A stretch of DNA of 33,928 nt, taken from positions 1 to 33,928 of the forward strand of contig JALHOV010000010.1 in the NCBI GenBank assembly GCA_022842865.1, read 5' to 3'. This document shows, one piece after another, positions 25,965 to 33,018 of this stretch. Source of the stretch: Vulcanimicrobiota bacterium (GTDB lineage Bacteria > Vulcanimicrobiota > Xenobia > Xenobiales > JADMJV01). The translations under genes and the position numbers were made by a program. The notes beneath the pieces are model-generated. The model was not told where the DNA came from and ran no database searches. It worked only from the letters and a program-made list of their open reading frames with translations. Numbering within the stretch: position 1 is the first letter of the stretch; every line of letters begins with the position of its first letter.

Positions 25965-26903
25965 TTAGCGCTTGAAGCTCCAGTCCAACCAGCTGACTTC
26001 CAGCCGCTCCCCTAGCGCGTAGTAGTGGACTGCTTTGCGCTCCAGCTCCAGCAGCGGCTCAAAGCCGGGCATCTCCTCCAAACTGACCGGCCATTGCCCG
26101 GTCTCGGCCCGTTGCAGCAGTATTCCCGTCAGCAGATGCATGAAGGCCTGCTGGCGGCGCACCTTTTCGAACCGTTCGTGGCACCCTGGAACGGATTTCA
26201 GGAAGGGGCTGCGCAAGCTTCCGTGGCGTCCGCATACCCAGTCCCAGTCCGCCGGAGCGTCCCCGGGAAGCGGCTGAAAGTCCTCGCCCGCCCGTACTCG
26301 CTCCAGTTGAGCGGTGAAGTCAATCTTGAACAACCGGGCCTCGCGAGACATCATCCCCGGCCAGGCAAACAATCCGCCGAGCCGGGGCAATTCTCGCGGG
26401 AAATCCAGAACCGACCCCTCGTAGGCCTGCACGTAATCTTCCGGCTTCCACTGGCTGCGCGCCAACTCCGCCTGCAGTTTCTTCAGGTGCGTCGGCTCCA
26501 GACCGGCCGGTTCGAGCGACGCCAGAGCCCGAGTGCGCACCTGAAGATTGGCGGAAAGCATGGCCAGGTTGTCCAGCCAGCTTCCTGGTAGACCGGCAAA
26601 GTGAATCAAGTCCAGGGCCGACGCACGGGAAGCCAGCAGGCTATCGATCTGGAACGGTCCTGTGACGATCAGGCATTCTCGATTCAGACCGGCGCCCACA
26701 TCGCCAGAGGCCGCGGAGCCGCGCAAGACTGGACCGAGAACCGGGTCGTCGTAAGCGTTGCTCCCTTTGGGCCGCTCGCCCAAGCGACCGCGCTGCCGCT
26801 GTAAAACTTGTTGGAATTGAACCTCGTAGTGCGAAGGTGGGAGGCTGACCCAGTAGGCGTAACTGCCTACCAGGACGGCCAGCACCAAGAGCAGACGCTT
26901 CAG
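25965..26903 (-). CDS. Membrane-anchored protein of unknown function
   Basis: A 312-residue protein if started at CTG 26903. That codon overlaps the TGA of the upstream gene (CTGA), has GGTGGT just upstream, and gives a typical anchor: K-R then about 16 hydrophobic residues (LLLVLAVLVGSYAYWVSL). TTG 26888 and GTG 26885 are more usual but cut into the anchor's basic start. Upstream frame continuation into the previous gene is not coding. The rest is largely helical, extracytoplasmic and rich in leucine and arginine, with two cysteines close to CGRHG and PGCHE and a late segment FMHLLTGILLQRAETGQWP that resembles type II pseudopilin-associated or DUF helices. I recognise no family. It is last in the NlpC/P60 operon. 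Confidence 0.68.
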   Translation of the reverse strand: MKRLLLVLAVLVGSYAYWVSLPPSHYEVQFQQVLQRQRGRLGERPKGSNAYDDPVLGPVLRGSAASGDVGAGLNRECLIVTGPFQIDSLLASRASALDLIHFAGLPGSWLDNLAMLSANLQVRTRALASLEPAGLEPTHLKKLQAELARSQWKPEDYVQAYEGSVLDFPRELPRLGGLFAWPGMMSREARLFKIDFTAQLERVRAGEDFQPLPGDAPADWDWVCGRHGSLRSPFLKSVPGCHERFEKVRRQQAFMHLLTGILLQRAETGQWPVSLEEMPGFEPLLELERKAVHYYALGERLEVSWLDWSFKR

Positions 26904-27769
26904 GGCACCACCAGGGCGTGGGCCGTATCGCTTTGCAGCTGATGAATTAGATGCTGGTGAGTCTGGTAAACGACCACGCGTAGATTGGGTTGGGGCCGTC
27001 GCAGGGCCGGAGGCAGCGCCTCCAGCGAAGGAGTGAGCAGCACGCTGGGCTTGTTCCAGGCCAGAGCGGCGCCTACTTCCACCCAGATGCCCGAGGGCCG
27101 GGACTTGCTGTCGTAGAGATAAAAGACGCAGTTTTCGGACTTTCGGAGGGCCGCCAGATCCAGAGCGAGAGCCTTGGCTGGACTGTCGAAATCGGCGGGT
27201 TTGGCTACGTTCAGCGCCTCGCAATAGGGCGCCTTGCGCCCTCCGGCGCGCACCATGGCCTCTTGAATGGCCTGCAGGTGCAACCTCGCCTCACCATACT
27301 CGAAGTTGTTGAGATTGGACATCAGGCTGCCGATAAAACTGTCGACCGGCCGGTCCAGGGTGGCGAGTGGCGCCGGAACGGTTTCAAAGGCTACGTTCCG
27401 GTCCGAAGGTCCGGGAATGAGGACTTGTCCCGGACGAACCTTGTCAGCCTGACGCAAGAAGTAGGGAAGCTGTTCCCGGCCCATCACCAGGTAGGCGGAA
27501 GGCTTATTTAGAGCCAAAGCGGCGCCGGCCACCAGCAAGCCGTCTTCTGCTTGAGGATGATCCAGTTGGAGGGCCAGCCATTGGCAGCGGGCGATCTGGT
27601 CCAGGGAAAAGCCTTCCTCGGCCTCCACTCCGTCCAGCCAGTAACGGTTGTAAACTCCGCCGCGGGCTTCTTCGACCACCTGTCCCAGGCTGAGCGGCTC
27701 GGCCCCGACGCACAGGGCCAGCAGCCACAGCAACAGGATTACCAGTTGCGCCGGGCGCCCAGATAGCAT
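26900..27769 (-). CDS. Secreted protein with nucleoside-2-deoxyribosyltransferase/TIR-like signatures
   Basis: A 289-residue protein with a signal peptide (core LVILLLWLLALCVGA, likely cut after V-G-A, not a proper lipobox). Two half-related segments follow. The first has EDGLLVAGAALALNKPSAYL (about 75-94). The second, in the C-terminal domain, has CVFYLYDSKSRPSGIWVEVG and then A-A-L-A-W-N-K-P-S-V-L-L. The pattern D-S-G-x-x-x-E-x-G-x-A-x-x-x-x-K-P is characteristic of nucleoside 2-deoxyribosyltransferase and related TIR-like folds, with the glutamate catalytic; the first copy lacks that glutamate (VAG). A DUR- or NAD-like hydrolase outside the cytoplasm would be unusual, so the real activity is unknown. 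The start overlaps the LysM-NlpC gene by 31 bases. Confidence 0.7.
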   Translation of the reverse strand: MLSGRPAQLVILLLWLLALCVGAEPLSLGQVVEEARGGVYNRYWLDGVEAEEGFSLDQIARCQWLALQLDHPQAEDGLLVAGAALALNKPSAYLVMGREQLPYFLRQADKVRPGQVLIPGPSDRNVAFETVPAPLATLDRPVDSFIGSLMSNLNNFEYGEARLHLQAIQEAMVRAGGRKAPYCEALNVAKPADFDSPAKALALDLAALRKSENCVFYLYDSKSRPSGIWVEVGAALAWNKPSVLLTPSLEALPPALRRPQPNLRVVVYQTHQHLIHQLQSDTAHALVVP

Positions 27770-28716
27770 CTCGAGAAATATTCGTCGCGAAGGTCGCCGA
27801 AGGTGATGTAACCGGCGCCGGAAGAGGCATGCACAAACTGATTGCGGCCCATGTAGATGCCCACATGGGATGCGCCCGGGCAGTAGGTTTCGAAGAAGAC
27901 CATATCCCCGGGTTGCTCCTGGCCTCGCGGCACTACCTGGCCGACCTCAAACTGTAAGTCGGCCGTGCGCGGAATCGGCATGCCACGGTCACAGTAGACC
28001 TTCTGGGTAAAGCCGGAGCAGTCCATGCCGCTGGGATCTTCGCCGCCCCAAACATACGGCACGCCCAGGTACTTGAAGGACTCCTTGATCAGCTTGACCA
28101 CTTTCTGGCCGCGCGGAGAGAGAGCCACCAGTTTGTCGTCGTCGTCCTTCATTTCCTTTTTCTTGGCCACCCGTTTGGGGGCGGCGCTGGGCACGGCCAG
28201 GGTGCGGCCATCGGCGGTGATCATCACATTCTGATGGGAAGGTAGCGCCAGGGGCTCGCTGTCTTCGACCGCGCCGCGGCGAGTAACCACCACGTGCTCG
28301 AAAATGTAGTCGACTTCTTCCTCACTCAGACCGAAGCTGCCGGAGCGGGCCGGGCGGGGGGCCGGGGGGGCGGCTGCGGGGGGGGCGGGAGCGGCGGCGG
28401 TCACCGGAGCGGCCGAGGCCACCGCCTCCGTGTTGGGACGCAGGCGTCCGGAGCGGGCCGCCAGCGGGCGACGCGGCGCTTCCAGGCGCGGGGGAACGAA
28501 GATCACGGTGCCTTCCTGGGGAAACACGACATTCTCCAGGGCCGGGTTCAGCGAACGCAGAACATCGGGCCGTAGGCCCCGACTGTTGGCGATGGTTTCC
28601 ACACTTTCGCCGCTGCGAACCTTATAAAACTCGTAGTCTTGCGTATCGGTGGGGGCGGCCGCGGCCCAGAGTTGGACACCAAACAGCGCCATGACGAGAA
28701 CGCCAGCTTTCTTCAT
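27739..28716 (-). CDS. LysM-NlpC/P60 peptidoglycan endopeptidase
   Basis: A 325-residue secreted cell-wall hydrolase. A signal peptide (residues 1-21) is followed by a LysM domain (about 29-76, YKVRSGESVETIANSRGL...IFVPP) for peptidoglycan binding, an alanine/proline-rich linker (about 98-123), an unassigned segment, and an NlpC/P60 domain (about 205-325). Catalytic residues are visible as C233 in MDCSGF, H284 in ASHVGIYMG and H296 in FVHASSG. It probably cuts gamma-D-glutamyl-diamino acid or related peptide bonds. The start is ATG 28716 with GGAGGT (28721-28726) four bases away; an in-frame start at 28743 is less suitable. The palindrome TGAAATAATTTCA (28730-28742) just upstream may be an operator. 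It heads a three-gene overlap set with the NDT/TIR-like and membrane proteins. Confidence 0.94.
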   Translation of the reverse strand: MKKAGVLVMALFGVQLWAAAAPTDTQDYEFYKVRSGESVETIANSRGLRPDVLRSLNPALENVVFPQEGTVIFVPPRLEAPRRPLAARSGRLRPNTEAVASAAPVTAAAPAPPAAAPPAPRPARSGSFGLSEEEVDYIFEHVVVTRRGAVEDSEPLALPSHQNVMITADGRTLAVPSAAPKRVAKKKEMKDDDDKLVALSPRGQKVVKLIKESFKYLGVPYVWGGEDPSGMDCSGFTQKVYCDRGMPIPRTADLQFEVGQVVPRGQEQPGDMVFFETYCPGASHVGIYMGRNQFVHASSGAGYITFGDLRDEYFSRCYLGARRNW

Positions 28717-28790
28717 AGGCACCTCCATTTGAAATAATTTCACCGCGGCTACTTCCGATACCCCCGCTCTTACCCGCCTGAAGAGAAAAT

Positions 28791-29372
28791 CTAACCAGGG
28801 GGAGCGGTCTTCATTAACGTTACCAGCGATTCATTGGTAGAACGCAGCAAGTCGGGAATCTTGCGGGCCAGGTCGCCGAAGTGCCTGGCCAATTCTTGGA
28901 AAAGCTCGGGCTGCTGATTGCTCAGGCGAAAAAGCGGTTGCAGCATCAGCCAGCGACTGACTTTTTCTTCCACTTCCGGAGTGGCTTCCAGGTGCTTTTC
29001 CAATTCGGTTACCAGGTAGCTGGCGCGAGTGCGGTTACCGCGCTGATTGGCTGCCAGGTTTTGAGCCAGCTGGGCGGCCTGTTTGGACACGCCTTCGGGC
29101 AGACATTGCATCAAGGCGAAGCCCAGCAACTGGTTGCGCAGCTCTTGCATCAGCAAAGCGTGGGCGTCGGGCCCCTGCACCCCCTGACGAACTTTTCCCT
29201 GGACTTCATAGGTTTCCAGGATGGTCAGATAGAGTTTCTTGCACTCCATCATGAAGAGGGTCGGATGGTTTTGGCACTCTTCTTTGAGAGCCGCCCGCAT
29301 CTGCGATAGGGCCGCATCGGCCGGCGACTTGGGCGGCACCGGCTGTGGAATAGGCGAGGAACCGAAAAACAT
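28791..29372 (-). CDS. Hypothetical helical protein
   Basis: A 193-residue protein with no recognised domain. After a proline-rich start (MFFGSSPIPQPVPPKSP) it is almost wholly alpha-helical, rich in leucine, glutamine and glutamate, with no signal peptide or membrane span, so it is likely cytosolic. ATG 29372 has GGAGGA immediately upstream, and the 48-codon upstream extension is arginine-rich noncoding sequence. It precedes the LysM-NlpC gene by 74 bases on the same strand, with no visible terminator between, so it may share its transcript. The opening of its mRNA lies beside the 115-bp repeat region. Confidence 0.78.
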   Translation of the reverse strand: MFFGSSPIPQPVPPKSPADAALSQMRAALKEECQNHPTLFMMECKKLYLTILETYEVQGKVRQGVQGPDAHALLMQELRNQLLGFALMQCLPEGVSKQAAQLAQNLAANQRGNRTRASYLVTELEKHLEATPEVEEKVSRWLMLQPLFRLSNQQPELFQELARHFGDLARKIPDLLRSTNESLVTLMKTAPPG

Positions 29373-29898
29373 AGTCCTCCCTGTTCTCTTTTCGCGCTCC
29401 CGCTCCCCCTGGCTTTCCCTTGAAAGGGGGACCCGAGAGATGAGGGGGACGAGGAGACGGTTTTGCGCCAAGGCCGGTCCAGGCTTTCCTCGCTTTTTTT
29501 GGGGTAGGTTTGGCACTAGCCTCCGCCGCGCGCCGCGCCATCGATGACAATCAAACTTTAGGGCGCGCGGCTCCGTTGGTTCCCAACTCCTGTTCGGTCC
29601 GCTTCGCTCCCCTGAACAGGGTGTTTGGCACTAGCCTCCGCCGCGCGCCGCGCCATCGATGACAATCAAACTTTAGGGCGCGCGGCTCCGTTGGTTCCCA
29701 ACTCCTGTTCGGTCCGCTTCGCTCCCCTGAACAGGCTGTTTGGCACTAGCCCCAGCAAATCCATAAAAATCAACCTGCGGTTTTCTTGGCCCTGGCTGTC
29801 AGTTGTCTCCAGGTCCCCATCCGTCCCCGGGGTCCCCTTTCCACGGCCAGGCTCCGCCCAACAAGGAAAACAAGCAAGCTGAGGTGTAGCCCGGTAGC
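29373..29898. other. Gene-free intergenic region between two divergent genes
   Basis: About 526 bases separate the start of the hypothetical helical protein (minus) from yqeY (plus). I see no convincing gene. It contains a GC-poor/C-rich inverted stretch near 29410-29435 (CCCTT-GA-AAGGG core), a T-run at 29494-29500, the 115-bp tandem repeat (see the separate entry) and, at 29752-29898, unique C-rich sequence before yqeY. Open frames here are short and lack protein character. No clear promoter pair could be identified, though both flanking genes need one. Confidence 0.6.
29508..29751. repeat. Tandem 115-bp direct repeat (two copies plus a 14-base partial third)
   Basis: Copies at 29508-29622 and 29623-29737 differ at one base (29621 G versus 29736 C), and a third copy starts at 29738 but keeps only GTTTGGCACTAGCC. 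Each unit contains two inverted repeats: GCCGCGCGCC with GGCGCGCGGC, and CCTGTTC with GAACAGG. Near-identity implies recent duplication or gene conversion. The unit resembles dispersed palindromic intergenic elements or tandem structured RNA units; no other copy is visible in this window. Confidence 0.92.
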
Positions 29899-30348
29899 AT
29901 GGGAATGTTAGAACAAGTGCAAGCCGACCTGACGGCCGCTATGAAGAGTCAGGAAAAAATACGTCTGAGTTCACTGCGGATGCTCAAAAGCGCTCTCAAG
30001 AATGCGCAGATCGAAGCCGGCACGCTCGACGACAATGCCGCCATGGCCGTGATCATGAAGCTATGCAAGCAGCGCAAAGAGTCGATCGAAGTTTTCGAAA
30101 AAAATAACCGCCAGGAACTGGCCGATTTAGAAAAGGCCGAACTGGCGGTTTTGGAAGAGTACCTTCCTAAGGGGCTGTCGGATGAGGAACTGGGATCCAT
30201 TGTCGATGAGGTCATTGCCCAGCTTGGCGCCGCCGACCCCAAGAAACAGGGACCGGTGGTTGGAGCGGTTATGAAGAAGCTTGCCGGAAAGCCCGTCGAC
30301 GGGAAGAAGGTGAACGAACTGGTTCGCTCTCGCTTGAGCCCCGGGTAG
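29899..30348 (+). CDS. yqeY: YqeY-domain (GatB/YqeY) protein
   Basis: A 149-residue YqeY protein, small and helical, related to the C-terminal tRNA-binding part of GatB. It opens LEQVQADLTAAMKSQEKIRLSS, has the family block IMKLCKQRKESIEVFEKNNR and YLPKGLSDEEL, and ends with GPVVGAVMKKLAGKPVDGKKVNELVR. Its cellular role is not settled; it often sits beside rpsU or gatB genes elsewhere but here is alone. Start ATG 29899 is preferred, with GAGGTG 13 bases upstream; the ATG at 29905 is an alternative. The 3' end overlaps the possible antisense small gene on the other strand. Confidence 0.93.
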   Translation: MGMLEQVQADLTAAMKSQEKIRLSSLRMLKSALKNAQIEAGTLDDNAAMAVIMKLCKQRKESIEVFEKNNRQELADLEKAELAVLEEYLPKGLSDEELGSIVDEVIAQLGAADPKKQGPVVGAVMKKLAGKPVDGKKVNELVRSRLSPG

Positions 30349-30448
30349 GCAGTTCGTAAAGAGAAAGTAGCTGATCTTGTGAGAGCTGGCGCAGTAAACT
30401 TGTGAAGGTGCCCACCTTGGGCTTGCGGATGCGGTGCACGTAAGTCAT
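30269..30448 (-). CDS. Possible small protein, translationally coupled to the coiled-coil gene
   Basis: A 59-codon frame starting at ATG 30448, overlapping the TGA stop (30445-30447) of the upstream coiled-coil gene as ATGA. The first ~37 residues (M-T-Y-V-H-R-I-R-K-P-K then V-G-T-F-T-S-L-L-R-Q-L) lie in the intergenic gap and look like a compact basic helix; the remainder runs antisense to the end of yqeY and is less protein-like. Coupling is the main support. It might be a true short gene or chance. Confidence 0.35.
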   Translation of the reverse strand: MTYVHRIRKPKVGTFTSLLRQLSQDQLLSLYELPTRGSSESEPVRSPSSRRRAFRQASS

Positions 30449-31062
30449 GAGCTGGCTCCCTGGTTCTGATTTAGACTCATCGGTCGCAAGGAGCGCGGCG
30501 GTAACACTTTGCGACGGTTGGCTCCAATGGGTGCGCGGATGGCGTCCATCTGGCTCTTGTTGCGACGGACCTCCTCGAAGGCTTGTTGAGCCTGCTCCTG
30601 GGCCGTCTTCATGGCCTGGTAGTGCTGCACAATCACTTGTCGGGCCTGCTGTTTGACGCGCTCGAGCTCCTGAGAGCCGGCCTGGTTGGCCTGCTGTAAG
30701 GCCACCAGTTGCTCATCGCGCTCAGCCAGCAAGGTGCGCAGTTCCTGCAATTCCAGAGTCTGGCGCTGCGCCAGACTGGTCACCGCCTGACGCTGGCTTT
30801 CCCAGTGCTGCTGTTCTGCTTCCAGTGTTTCGACGCGAAGCTTCAGGTCTTGAAGCTCCTGTAGCTGCTTTTCGGCTTCCGTCAACTGGACCTCGAGCTG
30901 GCGTTTTCTGGAGCCGGACTCGTTGGCTTCGCAGCTTGCCGTCTCGCAGTCGCTCTGGAGGGTTCGCATTTGACGCTGAAGGCTGATGTTCTCGAGGCGA
31001 AGTCTTTTCATCGCGGAAAGGAGTCTGGAGTCGAGAGGCTGCTGGGGATTGGCGGTACTCAT
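30445..31062 (-). CDS. Coiled-coil protein
   Basis: A 205-residue protein that is one long coiled coil from about residue 15 to 165, rich in glutamine and glutamate with leucine heptads, and a basic, proline-containing C-terminal tail (NRRKVLPPRS). No signal peptide or membrane segment, so cytosolic. Function unknown; candidates include filament scaffolds or partners of the second coiled-coil protein encoded next upstream. The start at ATG 31062 has a strong AGGAGGG at proper spacing. Its leader contains three palindromes including a CRP-like box, so it may be separately regulated. A possible 59-residue gene overlaps its stop. Confidence 0.82.
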   Translation of the reverse strand: MSTANPQQPLDSRLLSAMKRLRLENISLQRQMRTLQSDCETASCEANESGSRKRQLEVQLTEAEKQLQELQDLKLRVETLEAEQQHWESQRQAVTSLAQRQTLELQELRTLLAERDEQLVALQQANQAGSQELERVKQQARQVIVQHYQAMKTAQEQAQQAFEEVRRNKSQMDAIRAPIGANRRKVLPPRSLRPMSLNQNQGASS

Positions 31063-31080
31063 TGACCCTCCTACTAGGTG

Positions 31081-31149
31081 GTGACTGGGTTCTCTGTAGT
31101 CACAGTTTAGTAGATAGCTACTAGTAACCCATGTGATCTAGATCACATG
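31081..31149 (-). promoter_or_regulatory. Cluster of three palindromes with a CRP/FNR-like box
   Basis: Three inverted repeats lie in 70 AT-rich bases between the two coiled-coil genes: GTGACT...AGTCAC (31081-31103), TAGTAG-ATAG-CTACTA (31108-31123), and the perfect 20-bp palindrome 31130-31149 (CATGTGATCTAGATCACATG). The core TGTGATCTAGATCACA is a perfect match to the CRP half-site pattern TGTGA-N6-TCACA. It lies about 68 bases upstream of the start of the 205-residue gene. No T-tract follows, so it is not a terminator. Confidence 0.6.
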
Positions 31150-31157
31150 TTACAAAA

Positions 31158-32270
31158 TTATTTTTCTTGAATGGCCGGAATGTCGGCTACGGTCTCTTCG
31201 AACGAGCTCTCAAGCTCGGCAACACGGGCTTGCGCCTCTCGCAAAAGCTCGTGTGCCTTGGGTAGCTGGCTAAAGAGCTGGTCCTGAAGGCTGGCCACCT
31301 GATGCTGAGAGTCTTCCAGCGAGACGCGAGTCTCGTCCAGCTCCCACTCCAGCTCGTCCACCCGCTCCTTGAGCTTGCCCACCGTCGCCTGCAACTCGGC
31401 GCGGGCGGACTCGGCGTTGTTGTAACTGGCCTCCCAGGCGCGGCACTGGCTGGCCAGCATCAGCCTCTGTTCCTGGAACTGCTTGAGCATGCTGTTGCGA
31501 TGCTGCAGGGCCTGGCCCGCTTCGTTCAGCTTGCTCTGAGCCTTACGCAGTTTGTCCAGATACTGGGCCACCTGACTACGCAGGCTTTCGATGATCTCTT
31601 CGCGCTCTTCGACTTCGCCTTCCAACCAGTTGAGCTGGTCTTCGTTGGTTTCCAGCGCGAATTCGTGATCGGCCAGGTCGCTCTGGGCTTCGCGCAAGCT
31701 GTTTTTCAGCTCCTTGATTTCCCGGCGGAAGATCTGGGACTGTGCGTCAAAGCTCGTTTCCAGCTCCAGCCGGTGCTGGGTTTCGCGCTCCCAAAGCTTA
31801 TGGCGGCGCTTTAACTCCTCGGCCAGACCTTCCAATTTTTCTTTGCTGGCCTGGTGCAGCGTCTTGAGCTGGGCGTGCAGTTTTTGGGCGATTTCCGAGT
31901 TGTTGGGTTGCATCTCGCCGGACAGCCGTAGAAAAAGCTCGTCCCGCTCTCCCTGCAGAGCCACCAGAGTGGCTTGGAGTTCCGCCAGTTGCGCGTGGGT
32001 CTGGCGCTGTTGGTCCAGCATGTCCTGTTCCAGCTGCTGCTGCCGTTCCGAGGCCTGAGAGAGGAGCCGCACCAGTTCCAGGTTACGCTCTTCACCCGCC
32101 TGGCGAGCGACTTCGGCGGCCTGGAGCATGGCCTGAGTCTCATCGAGACGCTTCAGGTCGGGTTGTTGCTGAAGCAACTGAGCCAGCCGACGCCTTTCGG
32201 CCTGGGTGTTGTCCAACTCTAGCTGAACCTTGGCCAGCTTGCTTTTCAGCTCTTCTACCTCTTGACTCAC
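31158..32270 (-). CDS. Long coiled-coil protein
   Basis: A 370-residue protein that is almost entirely continuous coiled coil (about residues 3-350), rich in leucine, glutamine, glutamate and arginine, without transmembrane or signal sequences. Several local QLA/LQ heptad blocks suggest extended rod-like dimers; aromatic positions (W170s in WERETQHRLELE, and W in LNWLEGEVEE) break the pattern at intervals. No domain family is recognised. The start is GTG 32270 (MSQEVEELKSKLAKVQ), lacking an obvious Shine-Dalgarno sequence. It follows moaDE on the same strand by 66 bases and precedes the smaller coiled-coil gene by 95 bases. Its size and structure fit bacterial cytoskeleton-like scaffolds, but this is only a structural guess. 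Confidence 0.85.
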   Translation of the reverse strand: MSQEVEELKSKLAKVQLELDNTQAERRRLAQLLQQQPDLKRLDETQAMLQAAEVARQAGEERNLELVRLLSQASERQQQLEQDMLDQQRQTHAQLAELQATLVALQGERDELFLRLSGEMQPNNSEIAQKLHAQLKTLHQASKEKLEGLAEELKRRHKLWERETQHRLELETSFDAQSQIFRREIKELKNSLREAQSDLADHEFALETNEDQLNWLEGEVEEREEIIESLRSQVAQYLDKLRKAQSKLNEAGQALQHRNSMLKQFQEQRLMLASQCRAWEASYNNAESARAELQATVGKLKERVDELEWELDETRVSLEDSQHQVASLQDQLFSQLPKAHELLREAQARVAELESSFEETVADIPAIQEK

Positions 32271-32336
32271 GGGCCGAATGTCTGCGCGATAACAGCGAAG
32301 GATCCTCCTCCCCCTCTCACCCCCTGGAACGGTGGA

Positions 32337-33017
32337 TCACATGGAAGGTACGCGGGCGTCGCCTTCGATCCAGACGGCCCCGTCCGGGCCGATCTCCTTT
32401 TTCCAGATCGGCACACGTGCTTTCAGTGCGTCAATCAGCCATTGGCCTTCTTGGTAGGCGGCCTGGCGATGGGGAGTGGCCACTGCCACCGCCACACTGG
32501 CTTCTCCCGCGGCCACGATCCCGAGGCGATGCCAGACCGCCACGGCCGAAGGCTCACCCAGGCGGCCCAACGACTCCTCGGCCAGGCCTTTCAGCTCCGC
32601 TAAAGCCATCGACTCGTAGGCGCTGTAGTCAATCTTCTCCACCACTTCACCCTGGAAAGAGTCGCGCACGCAGCCCAGAAAGAGCAGGACCGCTCCGCAG
32701 TCGGGGCGACGCACCGCCTCCAGCACCTCCTCGCTAACGATCGGCTCGTGGTCGAGCCGCACCCAGGCGCCGCGGCCGCCACTGACCGGGGGAATCAAGG
32801 CGATCTCCTGTGCCCCTGCGAGGAGTGCCGCTTCCGAGCTCGCCATTTTTTGGTCGACGGCCACCCGATAGCGCCCACGCATGGCCTTCATAGCAGGAAC
32901 CTGCGTCTCCAACTCATTCAGCAAACGACCTACGGTCCAGCCCGGTTCGATTTCGAGGGCTTGCTCTCGGCAGCCCATGGTTTCCGCCAGGCTGGCGAAA
33001 AAAAGCAGCCGAGCCAT
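32337..33017 (-). CDS. MoaD-MoaE fusion (molybdopterin synthase)
   Basis: A 226-residue fusion. Residues 1-81 are a ubiquitin-like MoaD ending in PPVSGG (G80-G81), and residues about 85-226 are MoaE, with a typical GAVLLFLGCVRD strand, HRLGIVAAGEASVAV, the HRQAAYQ helix and the active-site lysines of PIWKKEIG. MoaD carries a C-terminal thiocarboxylate that donates sulfur to MoaE-bound precursor Z; a buried Gly-Gly must be released by proteolysis, as known for mycobacterial MoaX, or the sulfur chemistry must differ. ATG 33017 lies one base after the hexokinase stop, so the two are co-transcribed. An upstream 17-codon extension exists but lies over the hexokinase end and is unlikely. Confidence 0.92.
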   Translation of the reverse strand: MARLLFFASLAETMGCREQALEIEPGWTVGRLLNELETQVPAMKAMRGRYRVAVDQKMASSEAALLAGAQEIALIPPVSGGRGAWVRLDHEPIVSEEVLEAVRRPDCGAVLLFLGCVRDSFQGEVVEKIDYSAYESMALAELKGLAEESLGRLGEPSAVAVWHRLGIVAAGEASVAVAVATPHRQAAYQEGQWLIDALKARVPIWKKEIGPDGAVWIEGDARVPSM

Positions 33018-33018
33018 T

